Origin: Pontederia crassipes
Taxonomy: Eukaryota > Streptophyta > Magnoliopsida > Commelinales > Pontederiaceae
Reading direction: 5' to 3'
Assembly (NCBI GenBank): GCA_030549335.1
Contig: CM060188.1
Coordinates: 43,117,696-43,181,695 of the forward strand
DNA length: 64,000 nucleotides
How positions within the stretch are numbered: the stretch's first letter is position 1; every line of letters starts with the position of its first letter. Positions 1 to 12,328 of the stretch are shown here, piece after piece. A program made the translations under genes and the position numbers. A model generated the notes under the pieces. The model saw nothing but the letters and a program-made list of their open reading frames with translations, ran no database searches and had not been told where the DNA came from.

Positions 1-420
1 AAATTTTGGCATATTATATTTTATCACCCTACCATATTGGACCAGGTTGAAGGTGAAAGGAATGTAAGGAATGAGAAGGAAAATAAGGATAATCTGTTTT
101 TTCGTTTGGTTGAGTTTAAGTTGGAGGAGAAAAAAAGGGAAAGTTCTCTCATTTTTCTTCCATCTCCTTCTAATCAAGGTGAAAAGAAGTGGAAAGACAT
201 TTAATATATACTTCTAATTTGAACCAAATAAATTAAACATACAACTATATATGTAAAGGATAAAATCGTCTAAATAAATTAATCGCTTAACATTCATTCT
301 CTTCTCTTCCATTTAATAATACAAATATGAGTAACTATTCACTTTTATTTTTTCTACGTTCTCTTCCCATCATTTTCTTTAGCGCTCTTTACTTTTTTCT
401 TTTTTTTAATAAATTTTGAA

Positions 421-435
421 CCAAACAGACCCTTA
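421..435. mobile_element. Right terminus of a PIF/Harbinger-like element
   Basis: CCAAACAGACCC followed by TTA. It is identical to the right end and TTA flank of the element at 44945-45738. The matching left terminus GGGTCTGTTTGG is not visible upstream, so that end has either decayed or lies outside the window. Confidence 0.45.
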
Positions 436-1260
436 ATGTATTCAATGTGGAACTATTCACTTGTGCATATGTTTCCTTTACTCTAATTATATAATAACTA
501 AATTTTGTCTTTATTTTTTTATGTTATTAATGTGTATCTTTCGATTTGTACATTTTTTTTTTACAATTGTTTTTCCTATATATTTAATTTAGGAATGTTA
601 AACTATTTTATATACATTTTTTTATTCTCATTTTATGGTTATAATACATAATGTTTTTTTCAATAATTGTCACTTCATTTTTCATATAGAAATTTCTATA
701 TTAAAATTTATTAAATATTAATATAAATTTATTAGCTATTAAGTTAATATGTACTCATTTTAAAATTTTAATTTATGATTAATGTAATATTTGGGTGGAT
801 TAAATATATCTTTTAAAATTATAATATTTTATTATTATCCAAATCGATCGGTCCAACCAATCTAATCAATTCAACATGAAATGAAAGCTTATCCGGATTG
901 ATGTCCGTGTAGTTTAGAATTTACTACATCTTCTTACTTTTTTGTTTCGTATTTCAAAAGATAAAAATAAAAATTGCAAAAAATTGTAACGAAAATTTGA
1001 GGATAAAAAGAGTACGATTAATAACAATAAAAATAGCACAAACGGTCTCATAAACAGTATTTTTAAGATCGACCGTACAACCGGTCATCGCAAATAGACT
1101 ATATCATTTTTATAAAAAAAATTGCAAAAAAAAAACATTGAAACATGTCAACCTGGCCCAAAACAACTAAATCCAATTTTTTTAAAAATTCGATGAAAAA
1201 ATGAAGAATATATTCAAAAGACGAAAAAAAATAAGGAAACTAAATTTCAGTAAAAAAAGA

Positions 1261-1650
1261 TGGGAGAATAGGAAGAAGAAAAAGGTAAACAGTATAATTT
1301 ATGGGATGCATTGAAAAAGAAAAATTATAGTAAAGAAAGTATTTGAATTTGAAAGATAAAATATGGTAAAATAGTAATAAAGAAAAAATTAAAGAAAAGA
1401 GGAATTCTCTATAAAATTCTAAAATAATAGATGATAAATTTTAAAATCATTATAATTTTTTACAAAAAGGTGAATGAATAGGAAAGGAGAAAAAAAAACA
1501 AAGTAGATTTTATGGGATGAGTTAAAAAGGAAACTAATGATAAAGAAAGTAAATTTTAATTTGAAAGATAAAATTGTCTGAAAATAGTAATAAAAGATTA
1601 AAGAAAAGAGGAAATTATTCACAAAACTCATAAATAAGAAGATGAAAATA
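1261..1650. repeat. Degenerate two-copy tandem repeat, about 215 bp unit
   Basis: Two adjacent segments (about 1261-1440 and 1478-1650) share the same order of motifs: a GGAATAGGAA-like start, 'ttatgggatg', 'gataaagaaagta', 'tttgaaagataaaat', 'atagtaataaa', 'aaagaaaagaggaa' and a final 'gatgaaaat/gatgataaat'. The copies have diverged by substitutions and small indels. No coding potential is evident. Confidence 0.55.
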
Positions 1651-3062
1651 TTTTATTAATGTTTGATTACTTTAAAATTATTATTAATATGATTTATTTT
1701 ACTTTTTATACTTTTTTATCATTTATATGTTTAGAGGTGATAAAATAATATTTGCTAAAATAATGATCCAATATGAATTAGGCAGACTCGATTGAGTTGA
1801 TCCAACTATCACATGATCCAATTTTAAAACATTGCCCATAAACAAAAAAAAAAAAAAACACAAATGCTAATGTTATAGAATAAGCTCCAACCCAATGAGA
1901 AGATAGGTACCTTGCTGAGATATGACAGAAAATTGTCCACGGATGTGTTTGAATGGAGAGTTAAGAAGGGATAGATTAGGTTTAATTGGGGTGGATGAGT
2001 TTAAAATTTTTAAATCTTATTTGGATAATAATTTTAAAATTTCAATTAAGATTAGGTTGGATCACATGATTTAAAATTAAACTTATCAAATTAGTAGTTT
2101 TCTAGAGGATGAAAATTATTATTTCCATTCTACCTTTTTTTCTTATTCAAATTAAAAATAAAATAAACTCTTGTTAAGATAATAAAAAAAATTAATTATT
2201 TTAACCTTCTTTAACTCATATATTAAAATTTGTATCCAAACAACTAATGGATTAAATTAACTCACTCCGTTCTATTAACTCATATTATTTATAAATTCTC
2301 ACCACACCCAATCTCACCAACCATCATTTCACCACTCTATCACATTCCTCTTAATTTAAATTATCAAACAATGGCTAAAAATATTGTAGAAGCAAGAAAA
2401 TCTCAACCAATCAAGTTAAACAAGAAAATGATTTGTGTTTGGCAGCTGCTATCTTCGCTGCCTTGTGTATCCAAGGAGAAAGAAATTTTGAACAATGGTT
2501 TTTCTCAAATTCTCCTAATACTCACATAAATTTCTTTAAAATTTGATAACCTTATGCCATTATGGGATTAGAAAAAAAAGGTTGATTTTTTAGAACAAGA
2601 AGTAGGGGAAATTATGCCATTATGGGATTAGGAGGAGTGAAGGAAAGTAATTAAGTTCTTCTAATATTATATTTTTTATTCCACCAAGAAATTTATAATT
2701 TTATATCAAATTACTCCTCTCTCCCCTCCTTTATTTCTCAGTCTCTTTGTTTTCTCATCTCTCTTTCACTAACCCATCTCTCTCTCGGATTTGTTAAAAA
2801 ATATTATGATAACATATTTCTATCTATATATATTTTTAATATATATTTATCTCTCATTGTTATCTTCATAAAATAGATGAATAAAATAATTGCAGAAAAT
2901 AAATAATATAATAAAAATGTGAAAATAAGTAAAACAAAAAATAGAAGAGAAAAAATAAATTAAGTAATAAAGAATTATATAATAAATACTTATTAGTCAT
3001 TAAATATTAGAAACAGTTAAAAATATACTAAAAATAAAAAAATAACTTTTTACATAAATAGA

Positions 3063-3170
3063 ATTTTTATTATTCCACCCCCACGTTCTTTTATAGTTTA
3101 TTATTCAAATATGAAGTTTTTAACAACGCATCCTGTCATCTCCTTTAGTTATTTGCCAAACTAGAGTTAA
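3063..3170. mobile_element. Degenerate Harbinger-like fragment
   Basis: This stretch follows the same order as the right end of the element at 44945-45738: a 'ccacccc' block, 'tataattta/ttattc(c)aa(a)tatg', a 'cacgccaccc'-like block, then 'ttagttatttgccaaac' near the end. The terminal GGGTCTGTTTGG has decayed ('gccaaactagagttaag'). It is probably an older relative of the CDC48C-intron element. Confidence 0.45.
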
Positions 3171-3737
3171 GGTGATGTCATTGTTCTACATTTATTTTAT
3201 TTTTTAGTCATGATATACGAAATTTAGCATTAAAATCATGAATAAGTTGTTTACACAAAAAAATAAGATAACATTTTTCTTTTTTTTCCTGATAAAAGAC
3301 AGAAAGCTGGTAGGTTTCTTAAACAAAAAAAAAAGGGTCGAATTTTAGGAGGTCGAATTTTTCCTGATAAATTTTAGGTTTTCTTAAAAAAAAATAATTT
3401 TCTAAATAGACATTTCTATTATTGATGTATATATATAATGTTTATAATTCCTTGAAATATAACACTTTTGTAAGCTGCATTCATTTGCACAAGTTAGACA
3501 CGGCTCAATATATGATGTGCAATATCTTCCTTTTTCCTTCTTATTTTGCACACGAGACAAATTTTAAAATTGGCAATCTTGTGACGTATTTCCGATAATC
3601 TCTGCTTGAAAATGAGATTATGAGAGGGGAAAAAAAGATGGAGATTAGTGGGTGGGTTGAAAGAGTGGCTAAGTAATTCATTTAGTCGATAATGGAATAA
3701 TAAGCATTTTTTGGTACCCTGCTTGGGAATTAAAGAG

Positions 3738-3771
<34 letters not shown>

Positions 3772-4599
3772 CACTAAAGCAATTTTCCTTATCAATTATA
3801 CTCAAAAGGAGGCTGTCATTTTCCAGGGTCAGCTTTTCATGAAAAATCGGCACCGTTCGAACAAAAAAAATTGTGTGAATAAAAAACTTTTATTTAATCA
3901 AATAATCATCATTTATATATATATATATATATATATGCTTAATAATCCAAAATCAATCCAAATTTGGGCCAAATAATTTATGATCCTGGTATTGGCCACC
4001 GTAATACGGCAACACTCACGCAAAGGAACAGAGAAGCGAGTCATGATTTGAACGAAAACCAAGTTTCCTGTTACGGAGATAATAATTTATTTCGAATTCT
4101 TTCTCTCTCTCTATATATATATTTATTTAAAGGATACCATTATTCTCGCTTCAATATATATTATTATTATTATTCTCACTTTTTGAACGATTTTTGGATG
4201 GAAAATAGTGTGCCTGTATTCAAATTAACTCACCATTTATATTTTTCTCAAATTCATCCTTCCCGAACCAAATGTATTTAATCGTTGTACTTAATTACTG
4301 TTATTCTTATAGAAGTTGAAAACTCAGAGCATTTATATATGCTTAAATTATCGTTTCCTTTTTTTTATAACCAATAATAATTATTAAAAATTGTAATTTA
4401 TGTGTTTCCTAATTCCCGTTCCTGCTAATAATATAAATTCACACACACACACAAACACATTTATAATATGTGTGTTTGATGCGTACAAATAATTTAACAT
4501 TGATGCAGGCCTTGGTGTACTTAGAACGAAGAGTCCCCAACTCCCAGGCAGCCAATGGAGCTTGGTGACACCTGCAGCAAGAGACAGGACGCAACTGAG

Positions 4600-5130
4600 A
4601 CAAGGCCTTTAACTGATTCGGGCAATGGCGGACAGGGGGGGGGGCTCTCTCTCTCCTCCTTTCCTTCCATGGAGCCTGCCACTTAACGCCGTGTCCGTTT
4701 CTCTTCCTACCTGAAGGCCTTTTGGAAGGGTGTCAGAAACCAGCGCCAGCAGAGCAACTTTACAGGCCCCGCATTTAAGAGGGGAACTCTTCACGTCCTC
4801 TCGCACAAAGGAGTCAACTACAACTGACACACTTCTCCTTCTCTCTCTTTCTCTCTCCCTCCCTCCCTCCCTCCCTCCCTCATCGGTGGTGGTGCTGCGG
4901 TGGAAGTCGGCTTCTTCAGCGAAAGGTGGTGCTTGCTCGAATCAACTCACTTCTCAAGGCCTGCAACTGCAAGTTCGTATCACCTATGCTTTGCGACCCG
5001 GAAAGAATGTTTCCTTGTCTTGATTTCGGTTAATTAGCTGACGGGCATTTTCCTTGTCTGAATCGATCTTTCTGTCTTTTTAGATGCTCGTGACTGCTAT
5101 TCATACGTAGATAGATTGCGCAGCTGTGAG
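4600..5130 (+). promoter_or_regulatory. Promoter/5' leader region of the MATE gene
   Basis: The base composition changes sharply here from AT-rich to mixed. A pyrimidine-rich block runs from about 4825 to 4882 (CTCT and CCCT repeats), of the sort often found in plant core promoters and 5' leaders. The first ATG in frame with the MATE coding sequence is at 5131. I cannot place the transcription start or exclude a 5' UTR intron. Confidence 0.4.
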
Positions 5131-8100
5131 ATGGAGCCGGTCGGGCTGAGAAAGATGGCTCTTTTCTTGAAAAATGTGGCATCTCTAGGTGATATGGTAC
5201 TCGTGTCCGGTGCCAACCTCCGGATGCCTTCGCCTTTCAGAATTTTCTTCCAGGACGCGAGGTGAACGCATGCGATCGGAATCGTCTTTGCTACGTCTTG
5301 TTTTTTTCTTGGTGCTCATGGCTTCGCTCTGTGATGCCGCGGCAGGCTTGCCTTCAAACTGGACGAGCTTGGATTGGAGATAATGAGGATCGCGTTCCCC
5401 GCGGCGCTGGCGTTGATGGCTGATCCGATTGCCTCCCTTGTCGATACCGCTTTCATCGGGCGGATGGGTGAGCAATTGCTTTTCAACTCCGCCGTTCTTC
5501 TTGCCTTTCTGTGTGCTGCATCCGTTATGATTCTGCAATTTGTGGCCACATTTTTTTTTCTTTCCGGCAAAGCAACTGATGGGCAGCAAATGCATCAATT
5601 AAAACTGAAACTGCCATGACATTTAAGATGGCATATTGCAAGGGCAAAGAAGAATCTTATGCCAAAGGGATACAAATTATTATTTTTGTTCTCTGTTCGT
5701 GTTCAAAAGAACTATTTCGTTTTCTCTGATTTCTCAATGCGGAGCGATTTAACTTTAAATTCCTCATTCGTTCCTATCCTGTTACCATTTTCTTTGGACA
5801 AATTCCTCTCGCAGCAGTTTAAAGTTAAGCAGCGATTCATTTCCTTTCCTGCACTAATGTCCGTCGCCTTGTTGGTGCTTTCAGGACCAGTGGAGCTTGC
5901 AGCCGTAGGTGTGTCCATTGCAGTGTTCAATCAAGCATCAAGAATCACCATATTTCCTCTCGTGAGTGTGACGACTTCTTTTGTCGCGGAGGAAGATGCT
6001 TCCAGCAAAATGGCAGCAAGTGGTGACCATGAAAGTGGTGATTCCGAAGGAGCTTTTTCGGTGGACAGCGAGATGAAGGAATTGATACCTCATGATGATG
6101 GTACGCCAGTTTCAAGCTTTTACTGGTTAAAGAAGATGGTTCTTTCTTTGTTCTGAAAATTTAACGTTCTTTTGCATGAAACATAAATCATATCAACAAT
6201 TGATGCATCATCACCTCTATTTATTTATTTATTTATTTTGAGAGGAATGGTCTCCTCTATTGATCATCAATTTGTCAGATCGGGGCAGTGCAGCACATGA
6301 CTCATCTTTTTCCTCCGATGTATCTGCTTTTCCCGTTGAGTATGGACATCGAAAATATATTCCATCGGTCTCTTCAGCCTTGGCAATTGGAGGTGTTCTT
6401 GGACTTGTTCAAACCCTGTTTCTAGTTTTTGGAGCAAAACCTCTATTGAATATTATGGGCATACAGCACGTAAGCAATATCTTTTTCCTGAAAAACTGCA
6501 TTTCTTTTAGGCTCTTTTTTCATTCAGATTCAACTGTCTACGAGTTCCCTTTTTTGCATAAGATTCTAAAAGTATCATGGACATGGACAGCTATTTTAAT
6601 CTTATGTATTCTCTTTTGAAACTAATACTAGGTTGCTTATTTAGACGGATGTGCTCGAGAAATATATCACAGAAAAATAAAACAATAGACACTAAGATGA
6701 TATAAAGATGAGATCATTCTTTTCAATATTCATTAAATTATCATCAAAAGACAAAAATGCACTCAAATCTCTGTCAATTATATCTCAAACTTTTGGTAAT
6801 ATAATCATGCAAGTTTTCATAATTATGAAGTCTCTAGAATCAATTATTCTTATCAATATTTCAAATGATTGAACTAATGGGACAATATAAAATGTTAACG
6901 ATTTTCTTTCCTCATTTTGAGAGCTCAAGGTTCATGAGTTGGATATCACCTTTCCAAAAAACATTGTGCAGAAAGTCTAGATTCAAATGCATATTACCTA
7001 AATTATCTCATCAGCTATTCTATACAAGAACAGAGCTTATTCTCTACAGGACTCTCCTATGATGATCCCAGCATGCAAATACTTGACTTTGCGATCTCTC
7101 GGTGCTCCTGCTGTGCTCTTATCTTTAGCAATGCAAGGCGTCTTCAGAGGATTGAAGGATACACAAACCCCTCTTTATGCAACTGGTATAAGTGAATTTG
7201 TCATGTTTCTTTTCTGAATGATATCCTCTTCCTGTTGACACATGGTACAAATTTTATATATGATGAAAATGAAAACCAAAACTCCAGTCACTGAACTGAA
7301 AGCTATTCAACTATTGTAATGATGCTGTCACTGTCGTTTAAAACTTAATGGCAGACTTTTGCGCATTCTTGCCAGTTTCTTATGCTTTTCTTGTTGGCAT
7401 TCATTGACAGGTAATGTGATTTTTCCCTCTTAGTGCACATTTTCATGTAGTATATGAAATAACAAAGAAACCTTTATGTTATTACTTTCCTGTTAGTTCA
7501 TGTTCTCCTCTAATTTTATTTTAGTAATAAATAGATCTACTTTGCAATTTAATCTAGCCTCATTATAAATACCAAAAAAGAAAAAAAATCACTTCATTTT
7601 GCTACGTAGAAGCCATTATCAGCTTGAGATAAGTTCTGGTTTAGAAGGGTTGCATGTGCTTGACGAAATGTGTGTCAACTCAGAATGTGATTCTGTAATC
7701 CTATGTAGAACACACACATTCAGTCATTAATCATGTAAATGACAAGCCTATGTCGAATAAGCTTGGATATGCAATGTTTAATGTGCCTCTCTGCTCGTTG
7801 AGTTGCCATTATAATATAATACACTCTAGTTACAATATCCATTTTTTTTTACAATATTCATATCATTATATGGTTTTTAACTATAAGAAAGAATTTGCTT
7901 TTTCTTAGGAATGTTTGCCTTATTTCACAGAATCTCAGCATTGAGCACCTATTTGTTATCTCAATTTATATCTTTGTGACATACAGTGGCTGGAGATGCA
8001 ACTAATATAGTTTTGGACCCGATATTTATGTTTGTGTTCCAGTTAGGCGTTAGTGGTGCTGCAGTTGCACATGTTATTTCTCAGTAAGTATTATATGAAT

Positions 8101-11100
8101 GCTCTCGAAATTCTATATAATAGGGCATATAATCTTATTACTGATTCGGGAAAAGAAACCATGGTGAAAACAAATGTATTTTTTACTGAATCTTATTTCA
8201 TCATGCTCCATCATGTAGTATTTTAGATGTTGGTCGTGAAACTAAAGAAATGTTCTACTTGCAGATATTTAATTGCATTAATGCTTCTATGGAAATTACT
8301 AAAGCAAGTTGTCATCTTGCCTCCTAGTGTTTGTGATCTTCAGTTTGGCCGATTCCTGAAAAATGGTACGTACTATAATGGTGTACTTGCATTTGTATCT
8401 TTATGTGATCTCTATGGGCATAGTTTCATATATACATCACACGTTATCATTATCTTATTAACTTCGGTAGCAATTGCAGTTGCAAATTCTTTTTACTTAC
8501 CCTGTAACAGTGGTTCCATGAATGGTTACCTATGAAATTTGTTTCAGGTAGTTTATTACTTGTGCGAGTAATATCTGTTACATTTTGTGTAACATTGTCT
8601 GCATCAATGGCTGCACGACTCGGACCAATTCCAATGGCAGCATTCCAGATTTGCTTGCAGATTTGGCTTGCAACATCTCTTCTTGCTGATGGTTTGGCTG
8701 TTGCCGGCCAGGTAAGTAGGCACCAAATTTCCGTCCCTATTCAATTTATGTACATTGTTTATTGAATTGTGAATCAGGAGTATCATTCTATGCTATTCTT
8801 CTTGGACATATTGATGCTAAACCCTTGCACAGTATATTTTTCTCTTTTTCTTGTAAAGCATTTTTATAGTTGAGATGATCAAAATTGAAAGCCAAAATAA
8901 ATACCAAAATGGGCTAAAAGAGAATTATAATAAAGGGAAAAAGAGGACTAAGGTAAAGTGATAAGACACCACTTTGTATTAGTTAAGGGGCTGGGTAAGA
9001 AAATAGTGGATAGTTCTGTTAGTGTGCTTTCATTAGTAGATAAGTAAGCATTTAAAAAAAAATACCTTTGCATGTTATACATGTATAGATTTTACATTTA
9101 TGTCAGTATCGGAAATGTGTTTGTTATCAATGTAATTGGAGTTTGGTCCACTTCAAACTATTTATTATGGAGATTAGCCATCTCATATAGGCAAAGTTGT
9201 TACTAGTAATTGTGTTTAAGATTCTTGCACCTTCGCCACTAATAATATCTCAGTTTCATTTTTATAGCTATAATATGAATTTCTATCCGTTGGTATGAGT
9301 ATCAAAACACATCACAAAGGAAAGTTCATTTCATAAGAAGGAAAGCTGAAAGTTTATATTGGTTCAAAAATGCTCTCCTAGCCCTAAGATGGAGTTAACT
9401 AAGTTTGGAGGCTTCAACCTCACCTGCAGAATATTATTACTAATTTTGTTTTCTCTGCCTTGAGGACAAGGCAACATTTTAGGAGGGGTCTACTAGTAAG
9501 ACACCAGTTCTTATTACTTAGTGGAATAGTTAAGAAAATAGTGGGTAGTTATATTAGTAGTTTTATTATAATTATAGTAACTGCTTTTGCAAATTATAAA
9601 TTCATGTATAGATTTTACATTTAGCTCAGTCTTCAAAATTTGTTTACCATCAATAGAATTGAAGTTTGGTCCACTCTATATGGACTATTTTTTTTATGAA
9701 GAATAGCCATCTCAAGCTGACAAAGTTTTTAGCAATTGTGTTTAAGATTCTTGCATCTTTTCTACTCATAATATCTTAGTTTCACTTTTATAGATACATT
9801 TTCAATTTCTATCAATTCATGTGAGAGACTCAAAGATCCTAATCACAGGGCAGAAAAAAACAATGTTTATCCAGGAGAAATCAGCTTTACATATATCAAA
9901 GTTCATTTCATAATATCAAAAGCTGAAAGTTCACATTGGTCCAAAAATTTTCTCCTGACCTTAAGTTGGAGTTACTAAACTTGGAGGCTTCAACTGCACC
10001 TACAGAATAGTAATACTATTTTTTTTTTCTCTGCCTTGAGGACAAGTTAAAATTTTCATATGGGTGAACTGATAAGACACCACTTTGCATTAGTTATTGG
10101 GTAGTTCTATTAGTAGTTTTATTATAGTCATAGCAACTACCTTTGCATGTTATAAATACATGTATGAGTTTTACATTTATGGAAGTCTTGGAAATGTGTT
10201 TATCATCAATGTAATTGGAATTTGGTCCACTGCATATAAATTATAGATTATGGAGATTTATAAGCAATTGTGTTTAAGATTCTTGCATTTGTCTACTAAT
10301 AATATCTTAGTTCATTTTTAGAGCTATATTTTTAATCTATCATAAAGTCCCATTAGTGTCTTAACTCTTAATTATATGGTTAGATGAACAGATTTGATCT
10401 CTTGAGATAGGATAACATATATGGATATATTATTGATGCTATCAAGTTTTCACATGTAATGGTACATTGGTACCACAATCATGAATTTCAGAAATCATGC
10501 AAATCGTCATAAACATCTGTCTCCGATTTGCTATAATGCCTGGCAAAGGATCTTTTTATTTCTATTTGAGATATAACTGTACAATCATTTGAAGATAAGT
10601 CAGCTTTTCCCACAACTTTTTCAGGCAATACTTGCCAGTGCATTTGCTAGGAAAGACCACGATAGGGCGATGGCTGTTGTATCCCGTGTTTTGCAGGTGC
10701 AATTTTCTACTCAAAGAATCTTTCTTCCTTTTACCACATTGTATATGTTTCTTTAATGAACTATAACGTTTGCAGTGGGGAATGATCCTCGGATTGGTCT
10801 CATGCACCATACTTGGAACTAGCTTGCAATTTGCATCAAGAGTATTCACCAAAGATATGAGCGTCCTGCAACTTATTTATATCGGAATACCGGTAACCTA
10901 TTTAGTCATTATCAGAAATTAGATTTTTTTTTTCTGCATTTCACTAGTAAAATATTTGTGCCCTTTCTTTTTCAATCTTTGAGCATTTTAATATAGATGC
11001 CTTCATGCAGTATGTTCACTCGTGAAAATGATATCATTTTTATAACTATGTTATCATTTTTAATTAGTCTGTTTTGTTAAAGTACTGACTATATGTTTAT

Positions 11101-12328
11101 GTCCATTCAGTTTGTGGCACTTACTCAACCAATTAATGCTCTGGCATTTGTTTTTGATGGTATCAACTTTGGAGCGTCAGATTTTGCATATGCCGCATAT
11201 TCCATGGTACTTTGAACATGAATCATACTTTGGTGTTTATGTTTGTATATAATATGCACCTGATGTTATGTTATGTCATGTCAATTACTGCTGCCTTTTA
11301 CACTTTCCTTATAGGTCTTTGTGGCTATTGCAAGCATCTTATGCTTGTTTGTGCTCTCCTCTGGTTATGGTTTCACTGGCATCTGGGTAGCTTTAACAAT
11401 CTATATGAGTTTACGAATGCTTGCTGGTTTTTGGAGGTAAATGCTCAGATCACTCGACAACTTATTCAGTATGCTCTCAGAAATGTGCAGAAAAAAGCTC
11501 TCGTAAAATAGTAGTTCAATGAATTTTTTTTTCTCACTTGTATATATCCAACAAATGCACCTGCATTTTTTCTCCTAGTTCAGTGAATTATTGTTTCTAG
11601 TGATTGGCATCTTCCCAGACGATTAACAAAGCAATACAAAAGCCTCCTGTCAGTATTTGTCATACTATAAATAAAGAGGCAAACTCCGTCTATGTTTTAT
11701 AGCCGGTCCCAAGCCCGGATAAAGGAGGAGGGTTGTGTTAGGCCCCGACAGCCAACGTAAAACCCTGTCGAATCGCATGAACATGGATCAACGAATGCGG
11801 AATGACGTCGTATGATCCATGTAGCCGACCCCACCTAGTGGAATAAGGCTTTGTTGTTGTTGTGTAAATAAAGTGGCAGATGATATCTGCCTTTCTGTCA
11901 GGAATCTCATGGCCATTAACAAGCCGTGGAGTAAGAAGTAAACAACTGATTGGAGTTAAACCTCTCACATGCCATAAATGTCGACACAATCCTAATAGAA
12001 TGTTGTAAGCATGGAACATCAATCCATTAAGTCCATATAGCTAGGAGACCGCCCTATGCTTAGTCATTTTCCACAGCTTAACGATACAGCAACTTTCTGC
12101 TCCATTCGAGCTATGACAACGACCCTCTTTTCTTTCGAAATTTTCAAAAATCATCTATTTCAGTTCAACTGTGAAAGCTGAACTACTTAGCTACAACCTT
12201 TTGCAAAGGCTGATGCATGCAAGTACTGCTTGGTTATTTCTTGACTATCGAAGTAGTCGTAATATTTGTTGCATTATTTCAGGATAGGGACAGCAAAGGG
12301 ACCATGGGCTTTCCTCAAGACAACATGA
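5131..12328 (+). CDS. MATE efflux transporter, FRD3/DTX42 (citrate) clade
   Basis: Exons: 5131-5261, 5346-5467, 5885-6100, 6279-6469, 7050-7185, 7987-8083, 8265-8365, 8548-8711, 10625-10696, 10776-10892, 11111-11206, 11315-11436, 12283-12328. All introns are GT-AG and the phases join into 536 aa with no stop. Typical family signatures are visible: FQDAR/FKLDELGLEIMRIAFP before the first helix (residues 41-62), GPVELAAVGVS (85-95), SLGAPAVLLSLAMQGVFRG, and the C-terminal RIGTAKGPW. A long acidic, serine-rich loop (about 120-184) separates the early helices. That loop marks the subgroup containing FRD3, DTX42 and the aluminium-activated citrate transporters. Family members export citrate across the plasma membrane for iron loading of xylem or aluminium tolerance. 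The substrate here is inferred from the clade only. I chose the ATG at 5131; an in-frame ATG at 5155 is an alternative. Intron 12 carries a SINE-like insertion, and intron 8 (1.9 kb) carries LTR-like repeats. Confidence 0.93.
8955..10340. repeat. Three-unit repeat array in MATE intron 8, LTR-like
   Basis: Units begin near 8958, 9497 and 10069 with 'taagacaccactt'-type starts. They share later blocks ('tagattttacattta', 'tttggtccact', 'ttgtgtttaagattcttgca', 'aatatct(c/t)agtt'). Between the units lies 'ttggaggcttcaac...ctgccttgaggacaag'. TTGAGGACAAG followed by a purine-rich tract is a common layout just upstream of plant LTRs, so the units may be decayed LTRs with short internal remnants. A related piece lies in reverse orientation near 50057-50170 in CDC48C intron 1. 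Confidence 0.55.
11682..11864 (+). mobile_element. TTG-tailed SINE-like element, copy A (in MATE intron 12)
   Basis: A 183-bp element starts AACTCCGTCTATGTTTTATA and ends in a (TTG)n tail. It is flanked by a 14-bp target duplication with one mismatch (TAAATAAAGAGGCA at 11668-11681, TAAATAAAGTGGCA at 11865-11878). Two other full copies in the window share the same 5' start. From memory, its 3' part resembles plant Au-type SINEs and the tails of RTE-type LINEs. I see no clear tRNA-like A and B boxes. It lies in an intron and leaves the splice sites intact. Confidence 0.8.

Larger units (their letters stand above)
1..4490. other. AT-rich intergenic DNA with repeat relics
   Basis: I see no gene here. 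The stretch is strongly AT-rich with long A and T runs, a (TA)n tract near 3741-3769 and another near 3916-3935, and a short (CA)n tract near 4440-4455. Open frames are short and driven by low complexity. Three repeat relics are listed separately: a Harbinger-type terminus, a degenerate tandem duplication and a second Harbinger-like fragment. A 20-base direct repeat (TTATGCCATTATGGGATTAG) occurs at about 2552-2571 and again about 60 bases later. Confidence 0.7.

Noticed and set aside
1940-2375. Possible MITE with 'gtgtttgaatgg' and 'atcaaacaatgg' ends
   Set aside because: The ends match only weakly and no target duplication is visible.
4609-5023. Open frames on both strands upstream of the MATE start
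   Set aside because: They are created by CT/GA-rich low complexity in the leader and resemble no protein family.
6865-7062. Open frame inside a MATE intron, and similar read-through frames such as 8227-8535 and 11212-11511
   Set aside because: They are exons read out of frame or extended into introns. The spliced model explains the conserved parts.
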